A DNA stretch of 48,784 bases from Mucilaginibacter agri (GTDB lineage Bacteria; Bacteroidota; Bacteroidia; Sphingobacteriales; Sphingobacteriaceae), in contig NZ_WWEO01000032.1 in NCBI RefSeq assembly GCF_009928685.1, forward strand, positions 1 through 48,784, in the 5' to 3' direction. Below, one piece after another: positions 7,137-16,959 of the stretch (position 1 is its first letter; the number at the start of each line of letters is the position of its first letter). Made by a program: the position numbers and the translations under genes. A model generated the notes under the pieces. It saw nothing but the letters and a program-made list of their open reading frames with translations, was not told where the DNA came from and did not search any database.

Positions 7137-8795
7137 ATGCTCAAACAGCTCAGTATAAACAATTACGCTTTAATTGATAACCTGCAGATAGGCTTTGATG
7201 GTGGCTTAAATATCTTAACCGGCGAAACCGGCGCAGGTAAGTCTATCATTTTAGGGGCACTGTCATTGATATTAGGTCAGCGGGCCGAAAGCCGATATTT
7301 TTTTAACCAGCAAAAAAAATGTGTGATAGAAGGCCAGTTCAGTATTGCGGGCTTTTTACACTTGAAAAGTTTTTTTGAAGAGAACGACCTTGATTATGAC
7401 GACGAAACTATCCTCCGCCGCGAAATTTCAGCGGATGGTAAATCGAGGGCATTTATAAATGATTCGCCGGTAAACCTTGCGCTGCTAAAACAGGTTGGCG
7501 AACGATTGATCGACATTCACTCGCAGCATGCTACCGCAGAGATCAACGATCCGGTGTTTCAACTACTAGTTGTTGATTCCGTTGCGAAACAAGAGCCGTT
7601 ACTGAGCGATTACCAAACAAAATACCGCCAATACAAAAAAGCAAACACACAGCTGCAGCAACTTATTGCCGAAAGCGACAAAGCCAAAGCAGATCTGGAT
7701 TATTACCAGTTTCAGTTTGACGAGTTAGAAAAAGTTGGTTTGGATGCCGACGAACAAGAGCCATTGGAGCAGGAGCTAAACACCCTTAACAACGCCGAAG
7801 AAATTAAACGCAACCTTTTAGGCGCTAATTATCTGATGCAGGATGGCGAATCGGCGGTGTTATTACAACTGAAAGAAGCTGTTCAGCAATTAGGAACGAT
7901 AGAAAAATACAACTCTGCAATAGGCGATTTGAGAGAACGCCTAAGCAGCGTGATTATCGAACTAAAAGACGTTGCTGCCGAAACTGATTTATTGGAACAG
8001 CATACGCAAACCAATGAAGCCCGTGCCGAAGAGGTAAATATCCGCCTTAGTCTGATTTATAACCTTCAAAAGAAACACCGCGTAAATACCAACGCAGAAT
8101 TACTGCAATTGCAGGATGAACTTTCTGAAAAAATTCAGCAGGCGCTATTTAGTGATGATGCCATTGAAAAGCTACAGAAAGAAATAGCCCAACAGAAATC
8201 GGAGTTGGATGAACTGGCAGCACAGCTGTCGGCCAACAGGATTTCAGCCATTCCTAATATTGAAACGCAGGTTATACAAACCCTTGCCGAAATGGGTATG
8301 GGCAATGCTGTGTTGAGCATCGAGCATAAAACACTGACCGAACTTACAAGCACAGGTACCGATCAGATCCGCTTTATGTTTACAGCCAATAAAGGTCATG
8401 CCCTGTCGGAGATGAGTAAAGTGGCTTCGGGTGGTGAGTTATCGAGGTTGATGTTAAGCATTAAGTCACTTATCGCACGTTACACCGCCTTGCCAACTAT
8501 TATTTTCGATGAGATAGACACGGGGGTATCCGGCGAAGTTGCCAACAAAGTTGGACAAATTATGGAACAGCTGGCCCAAAACCTGCAGGTAATTACCATT
8601 ACCCACCTGCCCCAAATTGCCAGCAAAGGCAACAGCCATTACTTTGTTTACAAAGACGACGAAGCCGATATAACCAAAACCCGCATCAAACAACTCACCG
8701 AGCAAGAGCGCATTACCGAAATTGCCAAAATGCTAAGCGGCGATAAGCCAGGCGAAAGTGCATTGCAAAATGCGAGGGAGTTGTTGAACAGCTAG
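7137..8795 (+). CDS. recN: DNA repair protein RecN
   Basis: RecN is an SMC-like ATPase that gathers DNA ends for recombinational repair of double-strand breaks. The 552-residue length is normal. Walker A GETGAGKS (residues 29-36), a central coiled coil (about 150-370), the signature ASGGELSR and Walker B with IIFDEIDTGVSG are all present. The start MLKQLSINNYALID is the standard RecN start, so ATG 7137 is secure although it directly follows a terminator-like hairpin. The next gene begins 6 bases after the stop and is probably cotranscribed. No LexA-type operator that I can name is visible. Confidence 0.95.
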   Translation: MLKQLSINNYALIDNLQIGFDGGLNILTGETGAGKSIILGALSLILGQRAESRYFFNQQKKCVIEGQFSIAGFLHLKSFFEENDLDYDDETILRREISADGKSRAFINDSPVNLALLKQVGERLIDIHSQHATAEINDPVFQLLVVDSVAKQEPLLSDYQTKYRQYKKANTQLQQLIAESDKAKADLDYYQFQFDELEKVGLDADEQEPLEQELNTLNNAEEIKRNLLGANYLMQDGESAVLLQLKEAVQQLGTIEKYNSAIGDLRERLSSVIIELKDVAAETDLLEQHTQTNEARAEEVNIRLSLIYNLQKKHRVNTNAELLQLQDELSEKIQQALFSDDAIEKLQKEIAQQKSELDELAAQLSANRISAIPNIETQVIQTLAEMGMGNAVLSIEHKTLTELTSTGTDQIRFMFTANKGHALSEMSKVASGGELSRLMLSIKSLIARYTALPTIIFDEIDTGVSGEVANKVGQIMEQLAQNLQVITITHLPQIASKGNSHYFVYKDDEADITKTRIKQLTEQERITEIAKMLSGDKPGESALQNARELLNS

Positions 8796-8801
8796 GATGA
8801 T

Positions 8802-9581
8802 ATGAAAACTATCTTGGTTTTAATTTTACTGCTTTTTGTCATATCTGCATGTCATGCCCAATTTATCCCTGCCTATAAACCTAAGTATAGAACTGTAAAG
8901 CAGGACACTATTAATATTAGGGGCATTGTATTAGATATACTAAATAATCCTGTTACTGATTTGCAAATCAGATCAAGGAATAAGCACTATGTTTATGAAG
9001 GCCTTAGTCCATATACTTATACAGACAAACAAGGCAGATTTGAATTGCGTGGTGCGCTGGTTAATGACACACTCGATTGCTTTCGGCTTAAGAAGATGCG
9101 TATTATCAATAACGGCAGTCGCTATTTAGAAATCCATCTCCCTTTACTAACAACTGATACCAGTAAAAAACCGTCGGCGGATGTAACTGCCAAAAGAATA
9201 AAAAAACGAGCAATCCCGACATTCAATGTGATCACCAACGCGGATATAGCTGACTACTATGGAGTAGGGGGAGATATGATCCGGAATTCAGATCAACTTG
9301 TAGATTATCCTAAATATCTTGACAGCATTAAATTAATAGTTCGCTATCCGGAGAAAGCCATTAAAAACAACATCGAAGGCACCGTAACCATTGGATTTGA
9401 TATATCAAAAGATGAGCAATTCGATAATTTCAGAATCATACGTGGAATAGGATATGATTGCGATGAAGCGGTAATCACCGCCATTAAAAACGGCCCTAAA
9501 CGACACCCCGGGATCAATAATGGACGCCCCGTCAAATCCCAATCTTCAGTAACTATCAATTTTAAACTAACTGATAAATAA
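8802..9581 (+). CDS. Secreted TonB C-terminal domain protein
   Basis: A 259-residue exported protein. The N-terminus is a signal peptide; VISAC could serve as a lipobox, or cleavage could follow CHA. Residues 40-115 resemble a carboxypeptidase-regulatory-like beta-sandwich (IRGIVLDILNNPVTDLQI, with DKQGRFELRG). The last 80 residues match a TonB C-terminal fold (YPEKAIKNNIEGTVTIGFDISKDEQFDN, then DEAVITAIKNGP). There is no N-terminal transmembrane anchor with a Pro-rich spacer, so it is not a classical TonB. Such proteins are common in Bacteroidota and their function is unclear. It sits 6 bases after recN. Confidence 0.8.
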   Translation: MKTILVLILLLFVISACHAQFIPAYKPKYRTVKQDTINIRGIVLDILNNPVTDLQIRSRNKHYVYEGLSPYTYTDKQGRFELRGALVNDTLDCFRLKKMRIINNGSRYLEIHLPLLTTDTSKKPSADVTAKRIKKRAIPTFNVITNADIADYYGVGGDMIRNSDQLVDYPKYLDSIKLIVRYPEKAIKNNIEGTVTIGFDISKDEQFDNFRIIRGIGYDCDEAVITAIKNGPKRHPGINNGRPVKSQSSVTINFKLTDK

Positions 9582-9680
9582 GCTACTTGCGCGTGTTTGC
9601 AACGCGTGCTTATCTAAACTGAGCATTCTGAAATTCCCCAATTCAATAAACTCTTGTTCAAGACTAATAGCAAACTGCAG

Positions 9681-9710
9681 AAGATTCTTCACTATCGTTC
9701 AGAATGACAA
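9681..9710. repeat. Dispersed repeat, GTCATTCTGAACG family
   Basis: On the minus strand this reads GTCATTCTGAACGATAGTG followed by AAGAATCTT, a short repeat I recognise as common between genes in Bacteroidota. It lies in the 251-base spacer between the TonB-C gene and fabI. Confidence 0.5.
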
Positions 9711-9799
9711 GCAGGGCTTGGAGTTATAACCCGGACCAGCCTTCATCAGTCCGAATACCCTAATAACCCAATAACCAAAAACTACCCACAAATAATTTC

Positions 9800-9807
9800 T
9801 AACTTTG
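9800..9807 (+). promoter_or_regulatory. fabI promoter -7 element
   Basis: TAACTTTG matches TAnnTTTG and lies 25 bases before the fabI ATG. No TTG is visible at the usual upstream distance. Confidence 0.5.
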
Positions 9808-9832
9808 CCATCCTACTAAAACTCTGACAATT

Positions 9833-10648
9833 ATGGCTTATAACTTATTAAAGGGCAAAAAAGGGATCGTCTTTGGTGCGCTTAACGAACAATCAATTGC
9901 ATGGAAAGTGGCGCAGCGCGCTGTGGAAGAAGGTGCAGAAATTGTGCTTACCAATGCACCTATAGCCCTACGCATGGGCGAACTGAATAAACTGGCCGAG
10001 CAGTGCAACGCACCAGTTATTGCCGCCGATGTTACCAGTAATGATGATGTGCAAAACCTGTTTACCAAAACTATGGAGCACTTTAATGGTGGTATCGACT
10101 TTATTTTGCATGCCCCTGCTATGAGTATTAATGTACGCAAAGGCATTCCCTACCCCGAAAATAATTACGAGTTTACCCACAAGGGTTTAGATATTTCGGC
10201 ATTGAGCCTGCACCGCGTGCTGCAATATGCCATGAAAGCTAAAGCCATTAATGAATGGGGATCTGTAGTAGCGTTAACTTACATTGCTGCCCAACGTACC
10301 TTCCCCGATTACAATGATATGGCCGATAACAAAGCTATGCTGGAAAGCATTGCCCGCAACTTCGGCTTTTACTACGGTACCGAAAATAAGGTACGCGTAA
10401 ACACGGTGTCGCAATCGCCAACCCGCACTACGGCTGGTTCGGGAGTAAAGGGCTTTGATGGCTTTATTAATTATGCCGAAAAAATGAGTCCGCTGGGTAA
10501 TGCATCTGCCGATCAGTGTGCCGACTACGTGATTACCCTATTCTCTGATCTTACCCGCATGGTTACCATGCAAAACCTTTTCCACGATGGTGGCTTCTCT
10601 TTCACAGGTGTAACTAAGGCGGTGATTGAGCAAATGGAGAAAGAATAG
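9833..10648 (+). CDS. fabI: Enoyl-ACP reductase (NADH)
   Basis: FabI carries out the last step of each fatty-acid elongation cycle, reducing trans-2-enoyl-ACP with NAD(P)H. The 271-residue short-chain dehydrogenase has the FabI-type nucleotide loop (GALNEQSIAW, residues 15-24), Tyr150 and the catalytic Tyr160 and Lys167 spaced exactly as Tyr146, Tyr156 and Lys163 of the E. coli enzyme, and a conserved C-terminal NLFHDGGFSFTG. It is the target of triclosan in other bacteria. It is apparently monocistronic with its own -7 element. A repeat-flanked spacer follows. Confidence 0.95.
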   Translation: MAYNLLKGKKGIVFGALNEQSIAWKVAQRAVEEGAEIVLTNAPIALRMGELNKLAEQCNAPVIAADVTSNDDVQNLFTKTMEHFNGGIDFILHAPAMSINVRKGIPYPENNYEFTHKGLDISALSLHRVLQYAMKAKAINEWGSVVALTYIAAQRTFPDYNDMADNKAMLESIARNFGFYYGTENKVRVNTVSQSPTRTTAGSGVKGFDGFINYAEKMSPLGNASADQCADYVITLFSDLTRMVTMQNLFHDGGFSFTGVTKAVIEQMEKE

Positions 10649-10651
10649 AGC

Positions 10652-10833
10652 CAAGAATCGAGAATCAGGAATCAAGACAAAAAAGCTAATCTCAAGCGTT
10701 ATTTGGAATACAAAACTGTGTCAGGCACTCGAAGCCCGTATCGACAGGGCCGCTCCGCTTATCTGGGATTGCTTCGCTATCGCTCGCAATGACGGATAGA
10801 AATAATGTCTTGATTCCTGATTCTCGATTCTTG
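10652..10833. repeat. Inverted-repeat element with 28-base perfect arms
   Basis: Arms at 10652-10679 and 10806-10833 are perfect inverted copies, each built from three GAATC-containing heptads (GAATCGA, GAATCAG, GAATCAA). The 126-base interior contains the right half of another dispersed repeat (GGGATTGCTTCGCTATCGC then TCGCAATGACG). No open frame of note. It fills the fabI to 10893 spacer. Confidence 0.75.
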
Positions 10834-10892
10834 ATTCTCTTTTAAAATACAATCTTCATACTAAGTACATAATATTGCAGTTATTTAGCAGT

Positions 10893-12104
10893 ATGTTTAA
10901 GTATACCCTCTTATTACTTATCCTTTTGCCCTTTTCAATATTTGCGCAGGTAAGCATAACCGGCCGGGTATCTGATATTATCACACACAAGCCTATTGGG
11001 TTTGCCAGTGTAATTTTAAGTAATTCGAGCGTGGGTAACCGCACCGATACTACAGGTGTATTTGTACTTCGCAACGTTAAACCCGGCCAGTACGAATTAG
11101 TGGCATCTATTGTTGGATACGAAGCTTATCACGTAACCTTAATGGTAGGCAATGCCAACCTAACCCTCCCTCCTATAGAATTACTGCCCAAAAGTGTAAC
11201 CCTTAACGAGGTGGTTATTAAGCCCGATGCCGAGTGGTTCCGTAACCTCGAGATCTTTAAAACCGAACTTTTGGGTGAAGGACCCGCATCTAAACAATGC
11301 CGCATATTAAACCCGGATATTGTTCACCTTAGGTTTGATGAGAGTAAAAATCAACTGATCGGCTCCAGCGATGATTTTATTGAGATCGAAAACAAGGCGC
11401 TGGGCTATCGCATTAAATACCTGCTCAACACGTTTAATAAAGACTACAACAAAAACATGATCTTTTACGAAGGTTCTGTTTTGTTTGAAGATTTACCCAC
11501 CTCATCGCCTGAGCAGGCCGAACGTTATAAGCAAGCCCGCGATAAAGCTTATTATGGTTCTATGCAGCATTTTTTAAAGGCTGCCCTGCACAATCACGCT
11601 GAGGAAGATGGCTTTAAGGTTTTAAAAATGGTAAAAATACCAAACCCTAAACGGCCGACGGACGAACAGATTAAAGCCAAAATTGCCTATTTTAATACTA
11701 TAGGCAGTTACACAAGGGCATCCGAAGATTCGATATATAACCAGGAGCGTTTAAAACGCTTGCCCAAAACTATTTTTTCGGTTGTGCCCGATCCGCCGGT
11801 GTACCCATCTATCTACGTAAAGCATACCACTCAGCGTGGTGTTTATGTTTTGAGTTACACCGACTACATGTATGTGATGTATACCCGGAACCTGGATAAC
11901 AGTTCGAACGAGTTGGTGTACCGCCCGCCTAATACCCCTAATTACGAAACAAGTATTCTTACTTTTTCGGAGCCGAACGTGTTCTTCGACGACAATGGCC
12001 ATGTGATGAACCCTTTAGCCCTGATAACAGAAGGTGCCTGGGGTAAAGATCGCGTATCTGCCATGTTGCCGATAGATTACGAACCTGCCGACGCAAAAAA
12101 ATAA
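10893..12104 (+). CDS. Carboxypeptidase-regulatory-like domain protein, paralogue 1
   Basis: A secreted protein of about 403 residues. After a signal peptide (cleavage near IFAQ) comes a carboxypeptidase D regulatory-like beta-sandwich (about 20-105: VSITGRVSDIITHKPIGFASV, then NVKPGQYELVASIVGYE), a surface fold common on TonB-dependent receptors and SusC-like proteins. The remaining 300 residues are a domain I cannot name, containing LNEVVIKPDAEW, a CRILNPD motif, KALGYRIKYLL and a terminal EGAWGKDRVSAMLPIDYEP. The TTG at 10875 would extend the N-terminus by six residues with no benefit, so ATG 10893 is used. The next gene is a close paralogue. Confidence 0.8.
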   Translation: MFKYTLLLLILLPFSIFAQVSITGRVSDIITHKPIGFASVILSNSSVGNRTDTTGVFVLRNVKPGQYELVASIVGYEAYHVTLMVGNANLTLPPIELLPKSVTLNEVVIKPDAEWFRNLEIFKTELLGEGPASKQCRILNPDIVHLRFDESKNQLIGSSDDFIEIENKALGYRIKYLLNTFNKDYNKNMIFYEGSVLFEDLPTSSPEQAERYKQARDKAYYGSMQHFLKAALHNHAEEDGFKVLKMVKIPNPKRPTDEQIKAKIAYFNTIGSYTRASEDSIYNQERLKRLPKTIFSVVPDPPVYPSIYVKHTTQRGVYVLSYTDYMYVMYTRNLDNSSNELVYRPPNTPNYETSILTFSEPNVFFDDNGHVMNPLALITEGAWGKDRVSAMLPIDYEPADAKK

Positions 12105-12145
12105 TACCTCTTAGATTAAGTTGTTTCAAATTTATATGCACTATG

Positions 12146-12177
12146 CACTAAATAACTAATTTTTTAGTTATTTAGTG
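12146..12177. promoter_or_regulatory. Perfect 14-base hairpin abutting a start codon
   Basis: CACTAAATAACTAA (12146-12159), TTTT, TTAGTTATTTAGTG (12164-12177): a perfect dyad ending two bases before the ATG at 12180. It occupies the place of a ribosome binding site. It may be an operator or an RNA hairpin gating translation; it has no T-tract after it, so it is a poor terminator. Confidence 0.6.
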
Positions 12178-12179
12178 TT

Positions 12180-13376
12180 ATGATAAAGTATTTGATTTTT
12201 TTGCTTTTCATTATACCACTTAGCCTGTGCGCACAGATAAGTATTAGCGGCAAAGTAACCGACCTGAGTAGCAATAAACCTATTGAAAACGCAAGCGTTA
12301 TCTTAAGTAATTCAACAGTCGGTAATAAAACTACGGCCGATGGCAGCTTTATATTAAAAAATGTTAAACCCGGGCAATATGACCTCGTTGCATCCATAGT
12401 GGGTTATGAAACTTATCATCTTACTTTAACTGTAAACAACGCCAACCTAATCGTTCCTCCTATACAACTGCTGCCCAAAAGCGTAACCTTAAATGAGGTT
12501 GTTATTAAACCAGATGCCAATTGGGCTCGCAATTTCGATATATTTAAGCGGGAACTTCTGGGCGTAAATACAGAAGGACAGCAATGCAAAATATTGAATC
12601 CCGATGTAGTACAACTTAACTACGAAGCGAAATCCCGTAAATTAACTGCAAGTAGTTACGATTTTATGGAGATTGAGAACCGGGCTTTAGGCTACAAAAT
12701 AAAATATCTGCTCACTAACTTTGTTGACGACTTTGCCGGAAACATGATTTATTTCGAAGGATCGTTGCTGTTTGAAGATATGAAAACGACATCGGCCCGG
12801 CAACAAAAGCAATGGAATAAAGCCCGGGAAAAAGCCTATTACGGTTCCCTCCCCCATTTCCTACGGTCGGCCTTGCAAAACCAATGCGAAGCTGCTGGTT
12901 TTAAAACGCTCCAATTAGTTAGGAAATCTAATCCCGACCGTCAGCCCGAAGACCTGATCAAATCTAAGCTTGCCTATTTCCGCACGATTAATACCCCTGC
13001 CGCAAAGGATTCGCTAAATAAATGGATAAACGAAAAATGGAAACCCACTAATGTATCCTACTTGGTTAAAACACCAACCGTGGATGTATACCGCCTTATT
13101 AACCGCACGGATGAAAAAGGAATTTATGCATTAAGCTACGCCGACCTGCTTTATGTTATGTATACCAAAAAACACGATAGTAACTCTAACAACCTGAGCA
13201 CCCGTTCGCTCGATATTCCTAATTATCCCACTACCATTATCAGGTTTGACCAACCCTATGCTTTTTTTGATGCCAATGGATCAGTCACTAATCCAACATC
13301 TATGACATTTGAAGGCGCCTGGGGCAAAAGCCGATTGGCAGGTATGCTTCCGGTTGATTATGAACCGGAGCAGTAG
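12180..13376 (+). CDS. Carboxypeptidase-regulatory-like domain protein, paralogue 2
   Basis: A 398-residue secreted protein aligned end to end with the preceding gene: signal peptide, beta-sandwich (ISISGKVTDLSSNKPIENASV, NVKPGQYDLVASIVGYE), the same LNEVVIKPDANW, CKILNPD and RALGYKIKYLL motifs, and EGAWGKSRLAGMLPVDYEP at the end. The two are a tandem duplication that has diverged clearly, most in the C-terminal two thirds. The start codon directly follows a perfect hairpin not present before paralogue 1. Function unknown; probably envelope-associated. Confidence 0.8.
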   Translation: MIKYLIFLLFIIPLSLCAQISISGKVTDLSSNKPIENASVILSNSTVGNKTTADGSFILKNVKPGQYDLVASIVGYETYHLTLTVNNANLIVPPIQLLPKSVTLNEVVIKPDANWARNFDIFKRELLGVNTEGQQCKILNPDVVQLNYEAKSRKLTASSYDFMEIENRALGYKIKYLLTNFVDDFAGNMIYFEGSLLFEDMKTTSARQQKQWNKAREKAYYGSLPHFLRSALQNQCEAAGFKTLQLVRKSNPDRQPEDLIKSKLAYFRTINTPAAKDSLNKWINEKWKPTNVSYLVKTPTVDVYRLINRTDEKGIYALSYADLLYVMYTKKHDSNSNNLSTRSLDIPNYPTTIIRFDQPYAFFDANGSVTNPTSMTFEGAWGKSRLAGMLPVDYEPEQ

Positions 13377-13392
13377 ACTCGATAATTTATTA

Positions 13393-13488
13393 TTCTCACC
13401 TCCTCTTCGGACGAGAGGATGTGAAAACAAGCAACGTGAATTACCCACTGCGCACTTGGCACGTGCGATCCCGAAACAAGTTCGGGAC
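13393..13488. repeat. Two dispersed palindromic repeats
   Basis: CCTCT-TCGGACG-AGAGG near 13401-13417 is a small hairpin flanked by TCACC and GTGAAA. At 13467-13488 GATCCCGAAAC/GTTCGGGAC forms a second dyad, the inverted form of the repeat at 20646-20670. They lie between convergent genes. Confidence 0.5.
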
Positions 13489-13517
13489 GACGGATTGATA
13501 AACATTTATGCATAAAA

Positions 13518-13545
13518 AAGGCCCGTTACTCGTGTAACGGGCCTT
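13518..13545 (-). terminator. clpC terminator, possibly bidirectional
   Basis: Perfect 12-base stem AAGGCCCGTTAC (13518-13529) / GTAACGGGCCTT (13534-13545), loop TCGT. On the minus strand it is followed by six T (plus-strand A-tract 13514-13519), and it lies 34 bases past the clpC stop. On the plus strand only a weak T-rich stretch follows. Confidence 0.85.
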
Positions 13546-13579
13546 AACATTTTTAAACCCTCGGTTTAACGGAGGCTAT

Positions 13580-16114
13580 TTATTTTTGCTCTTCTTCCTT
13601 CGGCTTATCGCTGTCGGTTGTTTTGGCAACAATCTTAATGCTTTCGGTTTCCTTATCGAAATCGATTTCCATAATGTCACCCTCGGCCAATTCGCCTTTC
13701 AGAATTTCTTCAGCAATTGGATCTTCCAGATATTTCTGGATGGCACGTTTTAGCGGGCGTGCACCAAATTGCGAATCGTATCCTTTTTCGGCAATCGCCT
13801 CTTTGGCATTAAGCGTAAGCTCAATTTTGTAACCTAAGCTGCTGATACGGCCAAATAAACCGGCAAGCTCGATATCGATAATTTTGAAGATGTCTTCTTT
13901 GCTTAAAGAGTTAAACACAATCACATCATCAACACGGTTCAAAAACTCTGGTGCAAAAGCACGGCGTAAAGCGTTTTCGATAACACCTCTTGAGTGTGCA
14001 TCTGCCTGGGTAGTTTTTGCAGAAGTGCTGAAACCAACACCCTGACCAAAATCCTTAAGCTGACGTGCACCGATATTCGATGTCATGATGATGATCGTGT
14101 TACGGAAATCAACCTTACGGCCTAATGAATCCGTTAACTGGCCTTCGTCTAAAACCTGTAACAAAATATTGAATACATCCGGGTGAGCTTTTTCGATCTC
14201 ATCCAACAATACAACCGCATATGGTTTACGACGTACCTTTTCGGTTAACTGTCCGCCTTCTTCGTAACCTACATAGCCCGGAGGCGCACCAACTAAACGA
14301 GATACAGCGAATTTCTCCATGTACTCGCTCATGTCAATCTGGATCAAGGCATCCTCTGTGTCGAACATAAAACGGGCAAGCTCTTTGGCAAGCTCTGTTT
14401 TACCAACACCGGTTGGGCCTAAGAATATAAACGAACCGATTGGCTTTTTAGGATCTTTTAATCCGGCGCGGGTACGTTGTATAGCTTTAGTTAATTTCTT
14501 AACCGCATCATCCTGACCGATAATTTTTGCCTGGATGCTTTCGCCCATTTGCAATAATTTCTGGCTATCGCCCTGTCCAACTTTCTGAACCGGAATACCT
14601 GTCATCATGGCTACAACTTCGGCAACATTCTCTTCGTTAACGGTGTAACGTTTAGATTTTGTTTCGGCTTCCCAAACACCTTTGGCTTGTTCTAACTCTT
14701 CTAACAAGTGCTTTTCGGTGTCGCGAAGTTTTGCTGCCTCTTCGTATTTTTGGCTACGAACCACACGGTTTTTCTCAACCTTAATTTGCTCTATTTTAGC
14801 CTCAATATCCAAAATATTTTGTGGCACATGGATATTGGTTAAGTGCACACGTGAACCCGACTCATCCAAAGCATCAATTGCTTTGTCTGGTAAAAAGCGA
14901 TCTGTAATATAACGTGCGGTTAAAGCAACGCAAGCTCTGATAGCTTCATCGGTGTAAGTTACACCGTGGTGTTCTTCGTATTTCTCTTTAATGCGGGTTA
15001 AGATCTCGATAGTCTCGTCTGGTGTGGCTGGTTCTACCATAACCTTTTGGAAACGACGGTCTAACGCGCCATCTTTCTCGATGTACTGGCGATACTCATC
15101 TAATGTAGTTGCGCCAATGCACTGGATTTCGCCCCTTGCCAAGGCAGGTTTAAACATGTTCGAAGCATCTAAAGAGCCCGAAGCGCCACCTGCACCAACA
15201 ATGGTGTGAATTTCGTCGATAAACAAAATAACATCAGGAGATTTCTCCAACTCGTTCATTACGGCTTTCATTCGTTCTTCAAACTGGCCACGGTATTTAG
15301 TACCTGCCACTAATGAAGCCAGATCGAGCGTAACAACGCGTTTGTTAAACAACACCCTTGATACCTTGCGCTGAACAATGCGTAATGCCAATCCTTCTGC
15401 TATGGCAGATTTACCAACGCCCGGCTCACCGATCAGGATTGGGTTGTTCTTTTTACGGCGTGATAAGATTTGCGACACGCGTTCAATTTCTTTCTCGCGG
15501 CCAACAATTGGGTCCAGCTTACCTTCTTCGGCAGCTTTGGTTAAATCGCGTCCAAAATTATCAAGCACTGGGGTTTTTGATTTAATGTCAGAAACCTTCT
15601 TAGGTTGGCTAAATGATTCTTCGTCTTTAAAGTCATCATCGCCACCGGTAGAAGAACCTGGCATCTCATCGGTGATATTATTTTTGTGAGATTCTACCTC
15701 ACTCTTAAAAATCTCGTAGTTAACGTGAAATTGCATTAACAGCTGTGATGCTATGTTATCTTCATCGCGCAGGATAGACAGCAGCAAATGCTCTGTACCA
15801 ATCACATCGCTTTTAAATATTTTAGCTTCCAGATAAGTGATCTTTAATACTTTTTCTGCCTGCTTGGTTAAAGGAATGCTGCCAATGTGCACATTAGTTC
15901 CCGATGTGCCTTTTACTGCATCCTCAACGGCACGGCGCAACCTGGATGTATCAACGTTTAAGCCTTTCAGCAATTTGATAGCTATCCCGTCTCCGTCGCG
16001 GATAAGCCCGAGCAAAAGATGTTCTGTTCCTATATAGTCATGGCCTAAGCGTAAAGCCTCCTCCCTGCTATACGAAATAACGTCTTTTACACGCGGCGAA
16101 AATTTAGCTTCCAT
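13580..16114 (-). CDS. clpC: Clp protease ATP-binding subunit ClpC
   Basis: ClpC is an AAA+ unfoldase that feeds proteins to the ClpP protease. The 844-residue product has two N-terminal Clp repeats (about 1-145), a first AAA domain with GEPGVGKS (about 228-235), a UVR-like coiled middle ([26 protein letters not shown]), and a second AAA domain with GPTGVGKT (near 565) and Walker [13 protein letters not shown]. The loop DFGQGVGFS carries VGF, equivalent to the ClpP-docking tripeptide IGF/LGF. It is a lone gene on the minus strand with its own terminator; clpP is not in the window. I could not identify a CIRCE or CtsR box upstream. Confidence 0.95.
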   Translation of the reverse strand: MEAKFSPRVKDVISYSREEALRLGHDYIGTEHLLLGLIRDGDGIAIKLLKGLNVDTSRLRRAVEDAVKGTSGTNVHIGSIPLTKQAEKVLKITYLEAKIFKSDVIGTEHLLLSILRDEDNIASQLLMQFHVNYEIFKSEVESHKNNITDEMPGSSTGGDDDFKDEESFSQPKKVSDIKSKTPVLDNFGRDLTKAAEEGKLDPIVGREKEIERVSQILSRRKKNNPILIGEPGVGKSAIAEGLALRIVQRKVSRVLFNKRVVTLDLASLVAGTKYRGQFEERMKAVMNELEKSPDVILFIDEIHTIVGAGGASGSLDASNMFKPALARGEIQCIGATTLDEYRQYIEKDGALDRRFQKVMVEPATPDETIEILTRIKEKYEEHHGVTYTDEAIRACVALTARYITDRFLPDKAIDALDESGSRVHLTNIHVPQNILDIEAKIEQIKVEKNRVVRSQKYEEAAKLRDTEKHLLEELEQAKGVWEAETKSKRYTVNEENVAEVVAMMTGIPVQKVGQGDSQKLLQMGESIQAKIIGQDDAVKKLTKAIQRTRAGLKDPKKPIGSFIFLGPTGVGKTELAKELARFMFDTEDALIQIDMSEYMEKFAVSRLVGAPPGYVGYEEGGQLTEKVRRKPYAVVLLDEIEKAHPDVFNILLQVLDEGQLTDSLGRKVDFRNTIIIMTSNIGARQLKDFGQGVGFSTSAKTTQADAHSRGVIENALRRAFAPEFLNRVDDVIVFNSLSKEDIFKIIDIELAGLFGRISSLGYKIELTLNAKEAIAEKGYDSQFGARPLKRAIQKYLEDPIAEEILKGELAEGDIMEIDFDKETESIKIVAKTTDSDKPKEEEQK

Positions 16115-16959
16115 AAAATACCTTTCAATTAATTGTTAAACGCCCTGTTGCCGTAGTTTGTTCTACACAGGCGCGGATAAATAGTGATTACAACAATATT
16201 GCCAACTTTTTAACCGCTTCCCGGTACATCGCCCTAACTGCAGGCAATCTATTAAATATTGCTTTAAAACGATAAAACTTATTTTTAAAAAGGTAGATTT
16301 TTTATCGTTTTACCCCTTGTTTGAGTTTCTTTCTGTTAAATGGTTTAGTTATGTATGCCATAATTAGTACTACCATCTACGCTATAAGCAATTTCGGCAT
16401 TTTATATGACATTAAGGCATGCGAGTTTTATACATTTTAAACATTCCCACATAAAAATACCCTCTCACATCCTTTATTAATAATGTACGTTGTGAATAAC
16501 TATACGGTTGTTTGCGGGGATTTTTAAGTTTATTATGTGTAAACAGTTCTACACCGCCTATGTATTATATTGACGGACCTGTATAACAAAATGTTACAGA
16601 TGAACCTTAAATTAGTGAAGAGAATAATCTATAATAAGTGAATCAGTATTTGCGCCTGCCGAATAGCCTTAGCCGTCCATAAATTATTTAAAGCCAAAAC
16701 GCTCACAACTCATGCGTTTAATCACCTGGTTGCAGATTAAAAACCACATTTTACTTCTGTTCAAACGCGGTTCAAATTAAAATGTGAAACACATCGGTAC
16801 CTGTTGAACCAAGCATCGAAGTCAAATTTCCATAATTTTATTTCAAGCGCATATGCCTGGCAAAGCGCCTCCTCTAATTTAACCGTTCCTAACGGACAAG
16901 CTATCGACTCTGCGAACCCCTGCTATTTTATTACGTGAATACCTTAAATCAATTATAAA
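16115..16959. other. 845-base spacer between clpC and aqpZ
   Basis: This gap must hold the divergent promoters of clpC (leftward) and aqpZ (rightward). It is AT-rich with long A/T runs around 16265-16310 and 16430-16640. I see no convincing open frame, tRNA, or full TAnnTTTG promoter at the expected distances, so regulation of both genes is unresolved. Confidence 0.5.

Noticed and set aside
13309..13515. 68-codon open frame overlapping the end of the second paralogue
   Set aside because: It runs through the CCTCT palindrome and the GTCCCGAAC repeat and overlaps a real gene end; no protein-like motif.
16115..16959. Small RNA or CIRCE element in the clpC-aqpZ spacer
   Set aside because: No dyad matching CIRCE and no promoter plus terminator pair was found by eye.
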